The position numbers and the translations under genes are program-made. Shown in pieces: positions 31,279 to 43,244 of a stretch of DNA of 64,000 nt (within the stretch, counting starts at the first letter, position 1; each line of letters begins with the position of its first letter). Origin of the DNA: Hordeum vulgare subsp. vulgare (taxonomy: Eukaryota; Streptophyta; Magnoliopsida; Poales; Poaceae); the NCBI RefSeq assembly GCF_904849725.1, contig NC_058521.1, positions 559,818,176 to 559,882,175 of the forward strand, given 5' to 3'. The notes beneath the pieces are model-generated. The model searched no databases. It was given only the letters and a program-made list of their open reading frames with translations, and was not told where the DNA came from.

Positions 31279-33499
31279 ATGACTTGGAGCCGAAGCGGCA
31301 TAGCCTACATCGACAACCAACGATGGGGACCTGAAGCGAATTCTCTCGAATCAGGCTACAGGGTCCCCTTCGGCAAGATCAACGTCTTCATCGGCATGAT
31401 CGGGTCATCTGTTCCTGAGCCGGACATCTCCTCCGACATCGTCGAGCCGGCCAGGTACGTCCATCCAGTCATAACACGGAATCTGACCCACTCGGTCTTT
31501 GTGGGGTTCACGCAGGGGTCGGAGGAGCCAGAGCACGCGGCGGCTCAGGAGGTCACCCCGGTCAACTCTGACGATGAATCATCCATGGGCGATTCAGATT
31601 CCATCCAGTCCCTCCACGGAGACGGTCTCGGAGGCTTGTCATTGGCCATGGATCTGGAAATCCTCGATCAAACCCGCCGCCAGATCGCCATCTACATGGC
31701 CGGGGCGACTCAACCCGCACAGAACCCCGCCGGAGGCGATGGGACCGGCGGGACATCCAGAAGTGCGTCAGCAGTCCTGGTGGATTTAGCGGCGGAAATC
31801 ACGAGACTAATGTCAACCCCCCTCACGCCAGAGAACCAAGAAGAGATAAACGCAGAGTTAGCAAAGCTGAGGGAGGCGGTGGCAAAGGCCCATCGGAATG
31901 CTGAGACGGAGTCCGCCAGGATGGAAACTCGACAAGCCCAGATTATGGCCGAAAGGATGCGATTGAACACAGACAACTGGCGGCTTGAAAGACAGCAGCG
32001 CGCGTCCGACGCCGTCCATCAGCGGAGACACCAGGGTCGCCTGCCCCATGACCTCAATCCGACTCGCCTGTTCGACACTCCCCAAACACCCGGGATGGGA
32101 GCCGCCCCAGCAGGAGGACCGGGCCGCCCTCCTAACCCGCCGATTCAGCCGACTGAGGGTCAAATTCCTTGTTTCCGTACCCCTCGAGGCCACTTCTCTA
32201 ACCCGGTGGATAACGTGCTTGCCGCAACTCGCCATCTGGAGTCTCTTCCGATCCACGGCAACACCCCAGCTGAGATTGAAGCAAGGAACGCCATCGAGAT
32301 GTTGAAAACGGCGGTGGTCCAAAACGCGCAGTTCTCGCACAGCCCTGAGCGATTGCACTCCACCCCCCCAGGCGAGCTATACCAGGAGTAGACCGGAGGA
32401 TCAGCCAGCCGTAAACAGTGCCCCGCGACACTTCCCGCAGGACAACCCGCCCGAGCGGAACCCGCCGGGCAGAGATCCACCCAACATTCAAGAGGCCCAG
32501 ACTCCCCTCGCGGGGACCGGAGGGCGAGTTGGGGTGCCCTGCTTGTCCCTAGCCCTTCGAAACGAAAGAATGCCCAAGGATTTCAAAGGACCAAGAAAGG
32601 TGCCTAATTACACACCAGATCTCAAACCAACATCTTGGATCGAGGGCTATGAGATCGCCATGGACATGCTCGACGTAAACGAGGCGGTTTGCGCCAGATA
32701 TTTCACCATGATGCTCGAGGGATCGGCGCGCACTTGGTTGAAAAACTTACCCCCCCCCAATTCTATCCAGTCCTGGGCCGAGCTGAAGGAGCGTTTCATC
32801 AAAAACTTCCGGGGAACCTGTAAACGGCCGATGACGATCGTCGACTTGCAACACTGCGTACAACGCCCGGATGAGTCGGCGCACCATTGGTCGCGGCGAG
32901 TCGCGGAAATTATCCATTCATCGGATGGCATCACGGCAGCGCAAGCTGTGCTTATCCTCGAACACAACTGCCACTATGAACCGCTGGTCCAGAAATTGGG
33001 GCGACTCAAACGGAAAGTTCAGGATATGGGTGAACTGATGGATACCCTCACTAGATACGCCGAGGCCGATGATACCAAGGATCCCGGCGAGGATGGTAAG
33101 GGTAACTCGCCCAAGAAGGGCGATTCAACCAAAAACCACACCCGCCTCCAAGGCCGCAACCGTCACAACCAGGGGACCAACGGCAAGCGTAGGCCACAGG
33201 AGGAGCCCTCGGATCTGTTGGCCAACACCAACGCCAATGACGGCAAAAAGAAAAATCAAGGCTTCAGTGGGAAAAGGCCGCGTAATTACGAAGAGCTACT
33301 CAAAGGCCCTTGCCCGCACCACGCCACGGCTGACGGCCCGGCGCACCACTCTTGGGAGAATTGTTTCGTGATGCGAGAATTTCGGGCGAAGGCAATCAAG
33401 AAGAGCCAGAACGAGGACCCGAACCGACGCCAGGACCAACTCGCCGCGCCCAACCAAAGGCAGAACCCCTTTGGCGGTTTTCCCGAACAGGGGGCTTAG
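31279..33499 (+). pseudogene. gag: Tat gag, frame changed at a C7 run
   Basis: The likely start is ATG 31279 (MTWSRSGIAYIDNQRWG); an upstream in-frame ATG lies inside the LTR. The first part (to 32391) has a charged coiled-coil stretch (NAELAKLREAVAKAHRNAE). At a run of seven C (32363-32369) the frame must change by one to continue into the gag core: MPKDFKGPRKVPNYTPDLKP, MLEGSARTWLKNLPP and WAELKERFIKNFRG. The C-terminus has KGPCPHH...HSWENCFVM, a degenerate Cys/His knuckle. It ends at a TAG (33497-33499) in the same frame as pol, so gag and pol were one frame. Confidence 0.88.
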
Positions 33500-36400
33500 G
33501 GAGGCCCGCAGCCAGGCAGCGGCCAGTACCCGGTGCACCACCAAAAGCGGTACAACCCGTCGGGAGTTTTCCAGCAGCCGCCCCCACAGGGGGCTCCACA
33601 GGACCAGGATGACCACGGGGGCTTCCGTAACAATCCTAAACAGCTAAGTAATGGGCAGTACCATGTTTTCACCACTAATGCTTGCAGGCGTGATAAAAAG
33701 GTAAATCACCGGGCGTACAGCGTAATTGAGCCGGCAATTCCTAGATATCTCCACTGGTCCGAACAGACCATAACATGGAGCAGAGAGGATCACCCGCCAA
33801 GAATAGATAACCCGAGCGACCTGGCATTAGTCGTGGCTCCCCAAGTGGGGGGTTACACTCTGTCGAAAGTACTAATGGATGGCGGCAGCAGCATTAATAT
33901 CCTATACTTCGACACCTTCCGGAGGATGAATCTATTGGAGAAAGACTTGATGCCTTCAACCACGGTCTTCCACGGCATTGTCCCGGGAAAATCGGCTTAT
34001 CCCATAGGCCGGGTCAGGCTCTCAGTAGCGTTTGGAACTGCGCAGAATTACAGGTCGGAGTCTCTGGTCTTCGAGGTGGTCAAACTGAAAAGCCCGTACC
34101 ATGCGCTGTTCGGGCGACCGGCTTACGCTCGCTTCATGGCCCGCCCGTGCTACGTCTACCTCAAGCTCAAAATGCCTGGTCCTAAAGGACCTATTACGAT
34201 TGGCGGAGATAGAAGAATCGCAAAGGAGTGTGAGGAAGGAGACGCGGCTTATGCGGAAGTCGCCTGCGCGGCGGAAGAGCTCAAAAACCATCGGGCCAAT
34301 GTTGACCCGGCAGACATGTCACCACTCAAGAAGCCGACTACAGATTCCAAGTCGCCCCTCAAGTTCAAACCAACGGATGACACAAAGACAGTCGATTTCG
34401 TCCCTGGCGATTCATCCAAGCAGTTCACCATTGGGACGGGTCTGGACCCCAAATAGGAAAGCGCGCTCATCGAATTCATCCGTGAGAATCGGGACATCTT
34501 CGCATGGAAGCCCTCTGACATGCCGGGTGTACCGAGAGAATTCGCTGAGCACCATCTTAATATTGACCCAAAATGCAAACCTGTCCAACAATACCTTCGC
34601 AGGTTTAACGAGGAGCGACGGAAGGCGATTGGAGAGGAAGTCGCCCGTCTTTTAGCCGCCGGGTTCATCGTGGAAGTCTTTCACCCCAAATGGCTAGCTA
34701 ACCCGGTGTTAGTACTCAAGAAGAATGGCACGTTCCGTATGTGTATTGACTATACGGACCTCAACAGAGCTTGTCCCAAGGATCCTTTCGCTCTTCCCCG
34801 CATCGACCAAATCATTGACTCGGTGGCGGGATGCGAACGATTGTGCTTTTTGGACGCCTATTCAGGCTATCATCAGATCAAAATGGTCGTGGAAGATCAA
34901 GAGAAGACGGCCTTCATAACCCCCTTCGGGGCCTTTTGCTATGTGTCCATGCCGTTCGGGCTCAAGAGCGCAGGGGCGACTTACCAACGCTGCATCCAGA
35001 ACTGTCTTCATAACCAAATTGGCCGCAACGTCCATGCTTATGTTGACGACATTGTGATCAAGACTCGCCGGGAGGAGACACTTCTGGAAGACCTTAAGGA
35101 AACCTTTGATAATTTACGGGTATATCAGATGAAGCTAAATCCTACCAAATGCGTTTTCGGCGTACCTGCGGGAAAACTATTGGGTTTCTTGGTATCGGAG
35201 CGCGGCATCGAGGCTAACCCGGACAAAATTGAAGCGGTTACTTCCCTCGGCAAGCCGACGAATGTTAATCCAGTTCAGCGATTGGCGGGTCGCATTGCGG
35301 CTCTAAGTCGTTTCGTGAGCCGCCTCGGAGAAAAGGCGATTCCTCTTTATCAATTGTTGAGGAAGTCCGACCGATTCGTATGGACAGAGGAGGCAGATGA
35401 GGCGCTTCAGGCCTTGAAGCATCAATTGGTTAACCCGCCGGTCCTGGCTGCCCCGACTGAAAAGGAGCCTATGCTCCTGTATATCGCCGCGAATTCCAAA
35501 GCGGTCAGCGTGGCTGTGGTCGTCGAAAGAAAGGAGGAAGGAAAGGAATACCCGGTGCAACGCCCGGTGTACTTTATCAGTGAGGTGTTAACTCTTTCCA
35601 AACAGCGATACCCACATTGGCAGAAACTGGTCTATGGGGTGTTCATGGCGAGTTGAAAGCTTAAACATTATTTCCAGGAACACCCGATCACCGTGGTCAG
35701 TTCCGCGCCCCTCGGTGACGTCATCCAAAATCGGGAGGCAACAGGGCGAATCGCCAAATGGGCAATAGAGCTTGGGTCGCATCACATACAATATACCCCC
35801 CGCACGGCCATCAAGTCCCAGGCACTAGTTGATTTCGTTAACGATTGGACGGAGCTTCAGGCTCCGGAAGATCGGCCTGACCTTACCTATTGGACTATTT
35901 ATTTTGATGGATCCAGGCAGTTGGAGGGCTCGGGGGCTGGTGTGGTGTTGATATCCCCTCAAGGACATAAGTTCTGCTACGTTCTCCGGCTCATGTTCCC
36001 TTGCACAAATAATGCGGCAGAATATGAAGCTCTGCTTCACGGTTTGCGACTGGCAAAAGAGATGAACTTAACCCGAGTCAGATGCTTTGGGGATTCAGAT
36101 TTGGTGGCGCAACAGGTTTCGGGTACCTGGGACTCTCGGGATCCTATGATGGCGGCTTACAGGCGAGCTGTATCTGACGTGGCGGGCTATTTTCATGGGT
36201 ACCAGGTTGATCATGTTGATCGGCGACTCAACGAAGCAGCTGATGCCCTCTCGCGACTCGGCTCATAGAGAAAACCGGTCCCCCCTAATGTTTTCTTGGA
36301 TGTCTTGCATAAACCGTCTGTGACTGTACCCACGGAGGAGGAATTGGCGATACCAGATCCCGAGTCTCAGCTTGTGGCGGTTCTCCATGCCACTCCGGAT

Positions 36401-37654
36401 TGGGCTCTTCCTTATCTGGCTTATCTCGCTCGTGGCGAGTTACCCACCGACGAAGTTTTGGCTCGCGAGATCGTTTGACGTAGCAAGTCCATGGTCATCA
36501 TTAATGGCGAGCTATATAAACGAAGTGCTTCAGGGGTCTTTCAGCGGTGCTTTTCTTCCGAGGAAGGATGCATAATCCTAAATGACATCCATTCTGGAGA
36601 CTGCGGGCATCACGCCGGGTCACGTTCTTTGGTATCAAAAGCTTTTCGACATGGTTTCTTCTGGTTGACGGCTCATGCAGATGCAGAAGATATAGTACGG
36701 CGGTGTGAGGGGTGCCAACGATATGGGAGACAGGCTCATGTGCTGGCTCAAGAATTGAGGATGATTCCCATTACTTGGCCTTTCGCGGTCTGGGGGCTGG
36801 ACATGGTCGGTCCCTTTAAGATGTCCTCTAACAAGAAAACTCACTTATTGGTGGCGGTTGATAAGTTCACTAAATGGGTTGAGGCGGAACCTGTTGGAGC
36901 TTGCGATGCGGAGACTGCGGTCAAATTTCTGAAAAAGCTGATTTTCCGTTTTGGATATCCACACAGTATTATCACGGACAATGGTACTAACTTGTCCCAA
37001 GGAGCGATGCTAGATTTCTGTCGCCGTGAACATATCCGGCTTGATATTTCTGCAGTTGCTCACCCGCAGTTAAACGGGCAAGCAGAGCGGGCGAATCAGG
37101 AAGTCCTACGAGGGATTAAACCTCGCCTCATGGTTCCCCTGGAAAGAACTCCAGGGTGTTGGGTTGAGGAACTACCTTCGGTATTATGGAGCATCCGGAC
37201 CACCCCGAATCGATCCACGGGGTTCACCCCTTTCTTTTTGGTCTATGGAGCAGAAGTTGTCCTTCCTACCGACATAAGACATTATTCTCTTAGAGTCGCC
37301 GCATATGTGGAGCAAGATAATGAGTTGGCGCGTCAGGATTCCTTGGATGCCTTGGAAGAGGCGCGTGACTTAGCGGCGGCTCGTTCGGCTATCTATCAGC
37401 AAGATCTGCGGCGTTATCATAGTCGTCGGGTTAAGAGTCGGGCTTTCCAGGAGGGCGACTTGGTACTTCGTCTGATACAAGATCGGGCGGGCATGCACAA
37501 GCTCTCGCCCCCTTGGGAAGGGCCTTTCGTCGTCAGCAAGAACCTCCGCAATGGCTCTTACTACTTGATGGATCTTCGGCCTGATCGACCGACTACAGAG
37601 GCTGAGTCAACTCGCCCTTGGAATATTGCCCATTTGCGGCCTTACTACGCTTGA
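33500..37654 (+). pseudogene. pol: Tat pol: protease, RT, two RNase H domains, integrase
   Basis: All domains are in one frame. Protease VLMDGGSSINILY is near 33875. RT has AYVDDIVIKT near 35040 and FLDAYSGYHQIK near 34850. RNase H 1 (LYIAANSKAVSVAVV) is near 35480. A second RNase H has YFDGSRQLEGSGAGVV (35905), NNAAEYEALLHG (36010), FGDSDLVAQQV (36085) and NEAADALSRLGS (36230), giving D-E-D-D. Integrase has GHHAG..CEGC, GLDMVGPF, ITDNGTNL and GQAERANQE, with WEGPFVV near 37515. Stops at 34454 (TAG), 35654 (TGA), 36266 (TAG) and 36476 (TGA) are single changes from CAG or CGA codons, as cytosine deamination would give. The frame is otherwise intact to a natural stop at 37654. Confidence 0.94.
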
Positions 37655-37763
37655 GTTCTTAAAAACTCCATGCTTTGTAAGTTTTTCAGTTTCATTATGA
37701 AGTAATAAAATGTTCCTCGACTTGGGGGCTTCTTCCTTAAAAAGAGCAATCTGTGTCATCCTG

Positions 37764-38575
37764 TTGCGACCTTATGAGCCGGCAGAACCTGCATTTTAGG
37801 GTGGGTGCACGAGCTTTCTGACTCGCCTCCCCCTGTCGCGACCGTATGAGCCGACGAAACCTGCATTTAGGGTGGGTGCACGAGCTTTCTGACTCGCCTC
37901 TCCCTGTCGCGACCGTATGAGCCGACGAAACCTGCATTTAGGGTGGGTGCACGAGCTTTCTGACTCGCCTCCCCCTGTCGCGACCGTATGAGCCGACGAA
38001 ACCTGCATTTAGGGTGGGTGCACGAGCTTTCTGACTCGCCTCCCCCTGTCGCGACCGTATGAGCCGACGAAACCTGCATTTAGGGTGGGTGCACGAGCTT
38101 TCTGACTCGCCTCCCCCTGTCGCGACCGTATGAGCCGACGAAACCTGCATTTAGGGTGGGTGCACGAGCTTTCTGACTCGCCTCCCCCTGTCGCGACCGT
38201 ATGAGCCGACGAAACCTGCATTTAGGGTGGGTGCACGAGCTTTCTGACTCGCCTCCCCCTGTCGCGACCGTATGAGCCGACGAAACCTGCATTTAGGGTG
38301 GGTGCACGAGCTTTCTGACTCGCCTCCCCCTGTCGCGACCGTATGAGCCGACGAAACCTGCATTTAGGGTGGGTGCACGAGCTTTCTGGCTCGCCTCCCC
38401 CTGTCGTGACCGTATGAGCCGACGAAACCTGCATTTAGGGTGGGTGCACAAGCTTTCTAACTCGCCTCTCCCTGTCGCGACCGTATGAGCCGACGAAACC
38501 TGCATTTAGGGTGGGTAGACGAGTTTTCTGACTCGCCTCCCCCTGTCGCGACCGTATGAGCCGACAAAATTACTG
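37764..38575 (+). repeat. 71-bp tandem repeat array, 11 copies
   Basis: The phrase CCTGCATTTAGGGTGGG recurs every 71 bp at 37788, 37859, 37930 and so on to 38498, with very few differences among inner copies. The array lies 110 bp after pol. Because 71 is not divisible by 3, the overlapping 70-residue ORFs on the minus strand are artefacts. Similar 3'-region arrays in Tat/Ogre elements have been proposed as a source of satellite DNA. Confidence 0.95.
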
Positions 38576-38780
38576 AAACTATTTGTAGTTCTTTTGTTTT
38601 CACAGATAATGTGTTCAAGGTTTAGTCCTTGGCGGATTAAGCATTGCAGAAGATTCTTATAAGGGCGGACCAAATATTTCAAACCGCTTCAAAAGCGGTA
38701 TAAGGGTTTTTCTTGCAGAAGATGTCATCAAAAGATAGTACTGACTATTACATGGCTCGCGGGCCAAATTCAAGAAAAGT
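38576..38780. other. Spacer between the 71-bp array and the antisense gene end
   Basis: Nothing coding is recognised. It contains AAACCGCTTCAAAAGCGGT (about 38681-38699), a short inverted repeat (ACCGCTT/AAGCGGT) that could end transcripts. Confidence 0.4.
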
Positions 38781-39856
38781 CTACTCCGCTAAGTCCTGGC
38801 GTGAGCCCTGACCAGCTTCGATTTGTAAATCGCCCAAGACCCAATTGCACCTGGACAAAGAAGCAAAATCGTCTTCATCGGTCAAGATTGATGCCAGGTC
38901 TGCTTCCCAGTCGAAGGGATTCTTGGGTCGCCGAGGAATTAGGTTGGTCACCACGAAGGTTGGCGGGTTGATTTTCTTATTCTTACCGTCATAAGCCACC
39001 TGATACTTCGTTAAATCGAGACTTGCGGCGAGTTGAGTTGCAGCCAACCGAGAATCCTTGACAACTTTCTGGTAATCCTCTTCCACGAATTCCGAGCCAT
39101 GTCTTTGAGCTGAGGGAAGCCGGCGGCTACTTCTTCCAAATTAATCTCCGGAGCATACGCTAAGCAGCGACTCAGGGCCGTCAGGACGCCTTTACGGGCG
39201 GCGGACCGAGTTAACTCGCCAATCTGGGGAGGAAGTGTGGACAGACATCCAAGTACTTTCTTGATGGATGTAATCGGCTCTTTTGCGCCCATTACAGCTT
39301 TGACGGTCAACACACTGCCTGTGTACAGTTGCTCTGTCAGCGTATAGATCGCCTTCAGCATCAACACACAGTCTTCTTGCAGGTTGGCGATTCTTGGACC
39401 TGAAATTTGATAAACCGGTAACTTAACATCAGAAATTTGGCCCAAAGGAGGGGATAAGGTTGGAGATTTAGGTAAGGCTTACCGAAGATGGCTTGCGTCA
39501 TGTTAGTGATATGACGTTTTAAGCCGGACAACTCCTGTTGGACAGTCGCCAGCTTTGCTTCAGCTTTTTCTGCTCTCTTCAAAGCCGCGTTTTGGTCAGC
39601 TTGAGTTTTTTCTAACTCGGCTTTGAGCTTTTCCAGTCCAACCAGAGCCAATTTATATTTATCTTCCGACTGAGTTCGGGCATCTTGTTGATCAGCCAAG
39701 TTTTTCCTTAAGTCGCCCAGCGCTAGTTTGGTCTGGGCAAGGTTTTCCTATTTAAAAAGTTTAAAACAAAGACAAGTCTCATAATTATTGCAAGGCAATA
39801 CCCCTGACACTTGGGGGCTAATGTATAATTTCTCAAGGAAAATTATACAGAAATCG

Positions 39857-39969
39857 AGACCCGGCTCATCATTTTACTGATGACCCGGCCCTTGGGGGTT
39901 ACTGGTCGCGAAGTTTTTTTAAGACCCGACTCATCTTTTACTGATGACCCGGCCCTTGGGGGTTACTGG
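39857..39969. repeat. Tandem duplication of about 49 bp in an antisense intron
   Basis: Two copies (39857-39905 and 39922-39969) of a segment containing TTTTACTGATGACCCGGCCC and TTGGGGGTTACTGG, 16 bp apart, one base different near the start plus small indels. They lie in the predicted intron between the Ser/Pro-rich and coiled-coil exons of the antisense gene. Confidence 0.8.
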
Positions 39970-42930
39970 GAATAATATAGAGTATAAAGTTTACCTCATG
40001 TTTTTCGTTTAACATCTTCAGCAGATTTTTCTCCATCTCATAGCTCGCTTCCAGGCGACTTGCGAAGCCAGAACAGAGTTCTTTAAACTCCAGATTTGCA
40101 TAGTCGGAAAGCTTCGCCTTGGAGAGCCCAGACTCGGGGATTGCTTGAGAGGAGGATGCTACGTGTTTAGATAGAACTGTCGCCGCCGGCTTGGAAAAAC
40201 CTGAACCAGTAATGACTACAGCGTCTGGGTCATCCGCTGTTGCCAATATGTTTGGCGATTCAGGGGCGTCCGCTGTTTCTTTCGGCGACTCAGGAAGATC
40301 CACTTGCATAGCCGGCTCAGCTTGACCCGGATCCTCTTGAGTCGGAGTTGATTTCCTTGGAAGTTCGGAAGTTGCGTCAGGGATTGATCCACTGGTTTTC
40401 CTTTTTTTGGCTTGTGCCCTAATCAAAGGAGATAAGCGAGTTAAGGAATTGAAAAAGATCATTACTCTCAAAAAGTCAAGGCAAAAGACTTACCCCGGAA
40501 CTCGAATCATTGGTGGAAGTGTTGACATTGCTGAGTCGCCGGAAGAGGGGGGAGAATTCTGCAGGAATTATACATTAATAATGCAGGCGGGTTGCAGATG
40601 TAATCCAAAGCAGCACGAACAATGGTTGTTCTTATATAAAAAAGGATCCTCGCTTGGTTTTCTTTTGTTTGTTGGTGGCAAGCCAGATATTAGATCGCCG
40701 GAGTGACTTCGTGTCTTCCGGTTTGAGGTGTGTTGTGTTCTCTTCAATAAGAAATTTGGGTCCAAATGGGCATCTGGATGTGAGAAGGGGACTTTCCCAC
40801 ATATTCGCCGGGCCGGCTTAGGCGGGGAAGGAGATGAATCGGAGGAAACAGAAATTACCTCAACGGAGTCCTCTTGGCTTTCGTTATCTTCATTCTGTTA
40901 CAAGAAGAATGGGAGATATGGATAAGAGGTCAAAAGTAATAGGTGGCGAGTGAAAAGGGGACGGATTTGTACCTCTGAAAGTGCGTCGCCGGCTTGAGAT
41001 TCGTCGACTTCAGATGGCTCGGCTGCAGCAGATTTACCTTTGCCCTTGTTTTTCTTGGAGGGCGGCTTAGCAGTCTTCATGGATTTTTTTTAGGTCTCCT
41101 AGACCAGAACTTGTCGCCTTTCTGGAAAGATATATGGCATGAATTTATAATGACAATAAAACAGAAGGAACAAAATCAAGGGCGGGTCAGCTTTGGTTAC
41201 CTTGGGCGCCGGGTTGATCTTGCAGAAGGGCTTAAGGCCGATTTGGCCGCACTTTCCTGCGGGCTCGCCGGTCAGTTTTTTGATGATGGCGACGATGTCT
41301 TTCTCCGTTAATGCTGTGTGAAAGTAGCATTGGGGATGATCCAGAGTGCCGTCAAATTCACACATTAGACCATCTCGGCGGCTCAGAGGAAGAATCCGCC
41401 ATTCGACCCAGCAGCGGATCAGGTCAACCCCGGTAAGACCATTGTTCGTCAAGGATCTCAGTTCAGACAAAATTGGGATGAACTCCGACTCTTTTTCCTC
41501 GGTGAGCTTGTCGGGGAGCTTGAAGTTAACCGGAAGGCGGGTTGGCCTGTAGCCCAGAAGTTTGTTCTCACCAGCAGGGGACGTTTCTTTACAATAAAAC
41601 CAAGATTCACCCCAGCCCTTGGGATGGCTAGGCATGGTGAGTGAAGGAAACGGACTGTCCCTACGTCGCTGGACGTTGACACCGCCGAGTTCCAAACTGG
41701 GGCCGTTGTGGAATTCCGTCTGGCGATTCAGATGGAAAAAGTGCCAGAATAGAGGAACGGAAGGCTCGATCCGCAGATAAGCTTCGCAAAGGACTTGGAA
41801 CTGACTCAAGTTGCTTATGGAATTGGGTCCCAAATCCTGGAGTCGGACATTCATGAAGGTCAAAGCGTCCCTAAGAAATTTGGATCCGGGCGGCTTAAAA
41901 CCCCGTTCCAAGTGTTCCACAAAGACTACTATTTCCCCTTCTTTGGGGTTGGGGAGATCTTCTCCCAACCCGGTGCGCCATCCAATGACATCTTGAGGAT
42001 CCAAACAGCCGGCTTTCACGTAATTAGCTAGAACAGCATCATCAACTTTGGTAGGAAGCCAATCGCTCTTGAAAACGGCGCCCATGCTACAAGTAGGTAG
42101 AAGTCTGGTATTACATGTCTCGAACATCTACTGTGTGAATCGGGATCGGTTCATATTAACCCGCCAGACTAAGAGGCCGGGTTGGGTTGATGTGGCGACT
42201 TATCGAAGCAGGGATATTTCCAAAGGCAATATTACTATGGATGGTAAGGTCTATTCGTTCCGAAGCACTAAGGGGGGGATGAAGGTTACAAACAGTTTTT
42301 TACAAACAGTGAATGAGGAATGGATCTGCCGAACAGATATAAGACCTACGAATATGGCTGAGCATGAACAATATATTATCAGGTAATGCCCCTCGTTTGG
42401 AGAAGGTATTGTATTCAGAAAATCGCAAGAACAGCGAATGGTTAAAATTATTCGAAGCACTGGCTACCCTAGCGGCGCTCGGACTCATCGATTCGAGGGA
42501 GATAAATGACTACGAGCGGAAAGCTTCAAAGCTACGGCAATGGCGAAGATACGAGCAAAGAATAAACCTACTCCTAAGAGGGGGAACGAGGACCTAACCT
42601 GATGCTCTCGGTCGAAGAAGACCGGCGGTGACAGAGATCGCCGGGGAAGCGCGGGGGTCCCGACGAACGAAGAGGCCTTCGGCGGCGGTGGAGCTCGGGG
42701 CAAGCGGCGAGGTTGTCGGTAATGGTGTGATGGACAGTAACGGCGGACGGATTGACCGAGGTGCGAAGCTTGACGACGGCGACGGCTTGCGGGTGGCGCT
42801 GGAGCTCCTCGAACGGGGGCGGAAGTTGCGGCCGGCGGCGAAACCCTCGGGAAGCGGTGCGGTCTTCTGTTGCGATAATGGGGGGGACTGACGAGACTGG
42901 TAGGTGGCCAGCGCCAGCCCTGTCCCTTCC

Positions 42931-42942
42931 GCCTATTTATCA
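42931..42942 (-). promoter_or_regulatory. TATA-like box for the Tat antisense gene
   Basis: Minus strand TGATAAATAGGC lies just upstream of the GC-rich leader exon, at a plausible distance from a start near 42905. This supports a dedicated antisense promoter separate from the LTRs. Confidence 0.5.
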
Positions 42943-42960
42943 GGCCGGGCGCTGGAATCG

Positions 42961-43244
42961 AGGCGCCGTGAGCGGGAACCGTTTGGGAATAAAAGATTCG
43001 CCATGATGACGTCCGAAAATTTTGGGATAATGATGCACTAAAAGATCCGTTGGGATTGTGTTAAATTTCCCGAAGATCGAGGGCTAAGGAAGGTGCTGAC
43101 GGGAAATGCATTGGCGACTCAAAGATTTTTCCGGTACCGGTTGGCGAGTTAAAATTTCTGACGTATGGAGGAACATGAAGGAGTGAATCACCTTCAACTA
43201 AAGCGGAAGCATTGGCATGAAGATTCAAGCAATTTCGGGCCTAA
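42961..43244. other. Tat 3' spacer before the 3' LTR
   Basis: No gene seen. Probably the upstream promoter region of the antisense gene and the 3' end of the element. The purine tract next to the LTR is weak (TTCGGGCCTAA). Confidence 0.5.

Larger units (their letters stand above)
38781..42960 (-). pseudogene. Tat antisense gene (spliced accessory protein)
   Basis: An antisense transcription unit. Pieces in order on the minus strand: a GC-rich leader exon (about 42900-42599, donor CAG|GTTAGG); the main exon 42086-41201, which opens MGAVFKSDWLPTKVDDA after a TTGTAG acceptor and contains GFKPPGSKFLRDALTF, GPNSISNLSQFQVLCEAYLR, NGLTGVDLIRCW and LPLSRRDGLMCEF, with donor CCCAAG|GTAACC; short Lys-rich and acidic exons (41098-40973, 40895-40860); a Ser/Pro-rich exon ending in FASRLEASYEMEKNLLKMLN (about 40420-39995); a coiled coil (KLKAELEKTQADQNAALKRA, about 39750-39482); and a final part (39408-38781) with a frameshift near 39045. 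The main exon resembles the 'putative gypsy type transposon' family (Pfam PF04195) from memory. Function is unknown. An A8 run at 41084-41091 also breaks the frame. Confidence 0.78.

Noticed and set aside
31499..32491. Several alternative ORFs over Tat gag on both strands
   Set aside because: High GC content gives shadow frames; only the frame with gag motifs is supported.
37737..38505. Nine overlapping 70-residue ORFs on the minus strand
   Set aside because: They are the same reading of the 71-bp tandem array repeated; unit length is not a multiple of three and no homology is seen.
37764..38575. CRISPR-like array
   Set aside because: The units are directly adjacent 71-bp repeats without unique spacers, inside a plant retrotransposon.
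42628..42891. Plus-strand 87-residue GC-rich ORF
   Set aside because: It is the antisense shadow of the leader exon of the minus-strand Tat gene.
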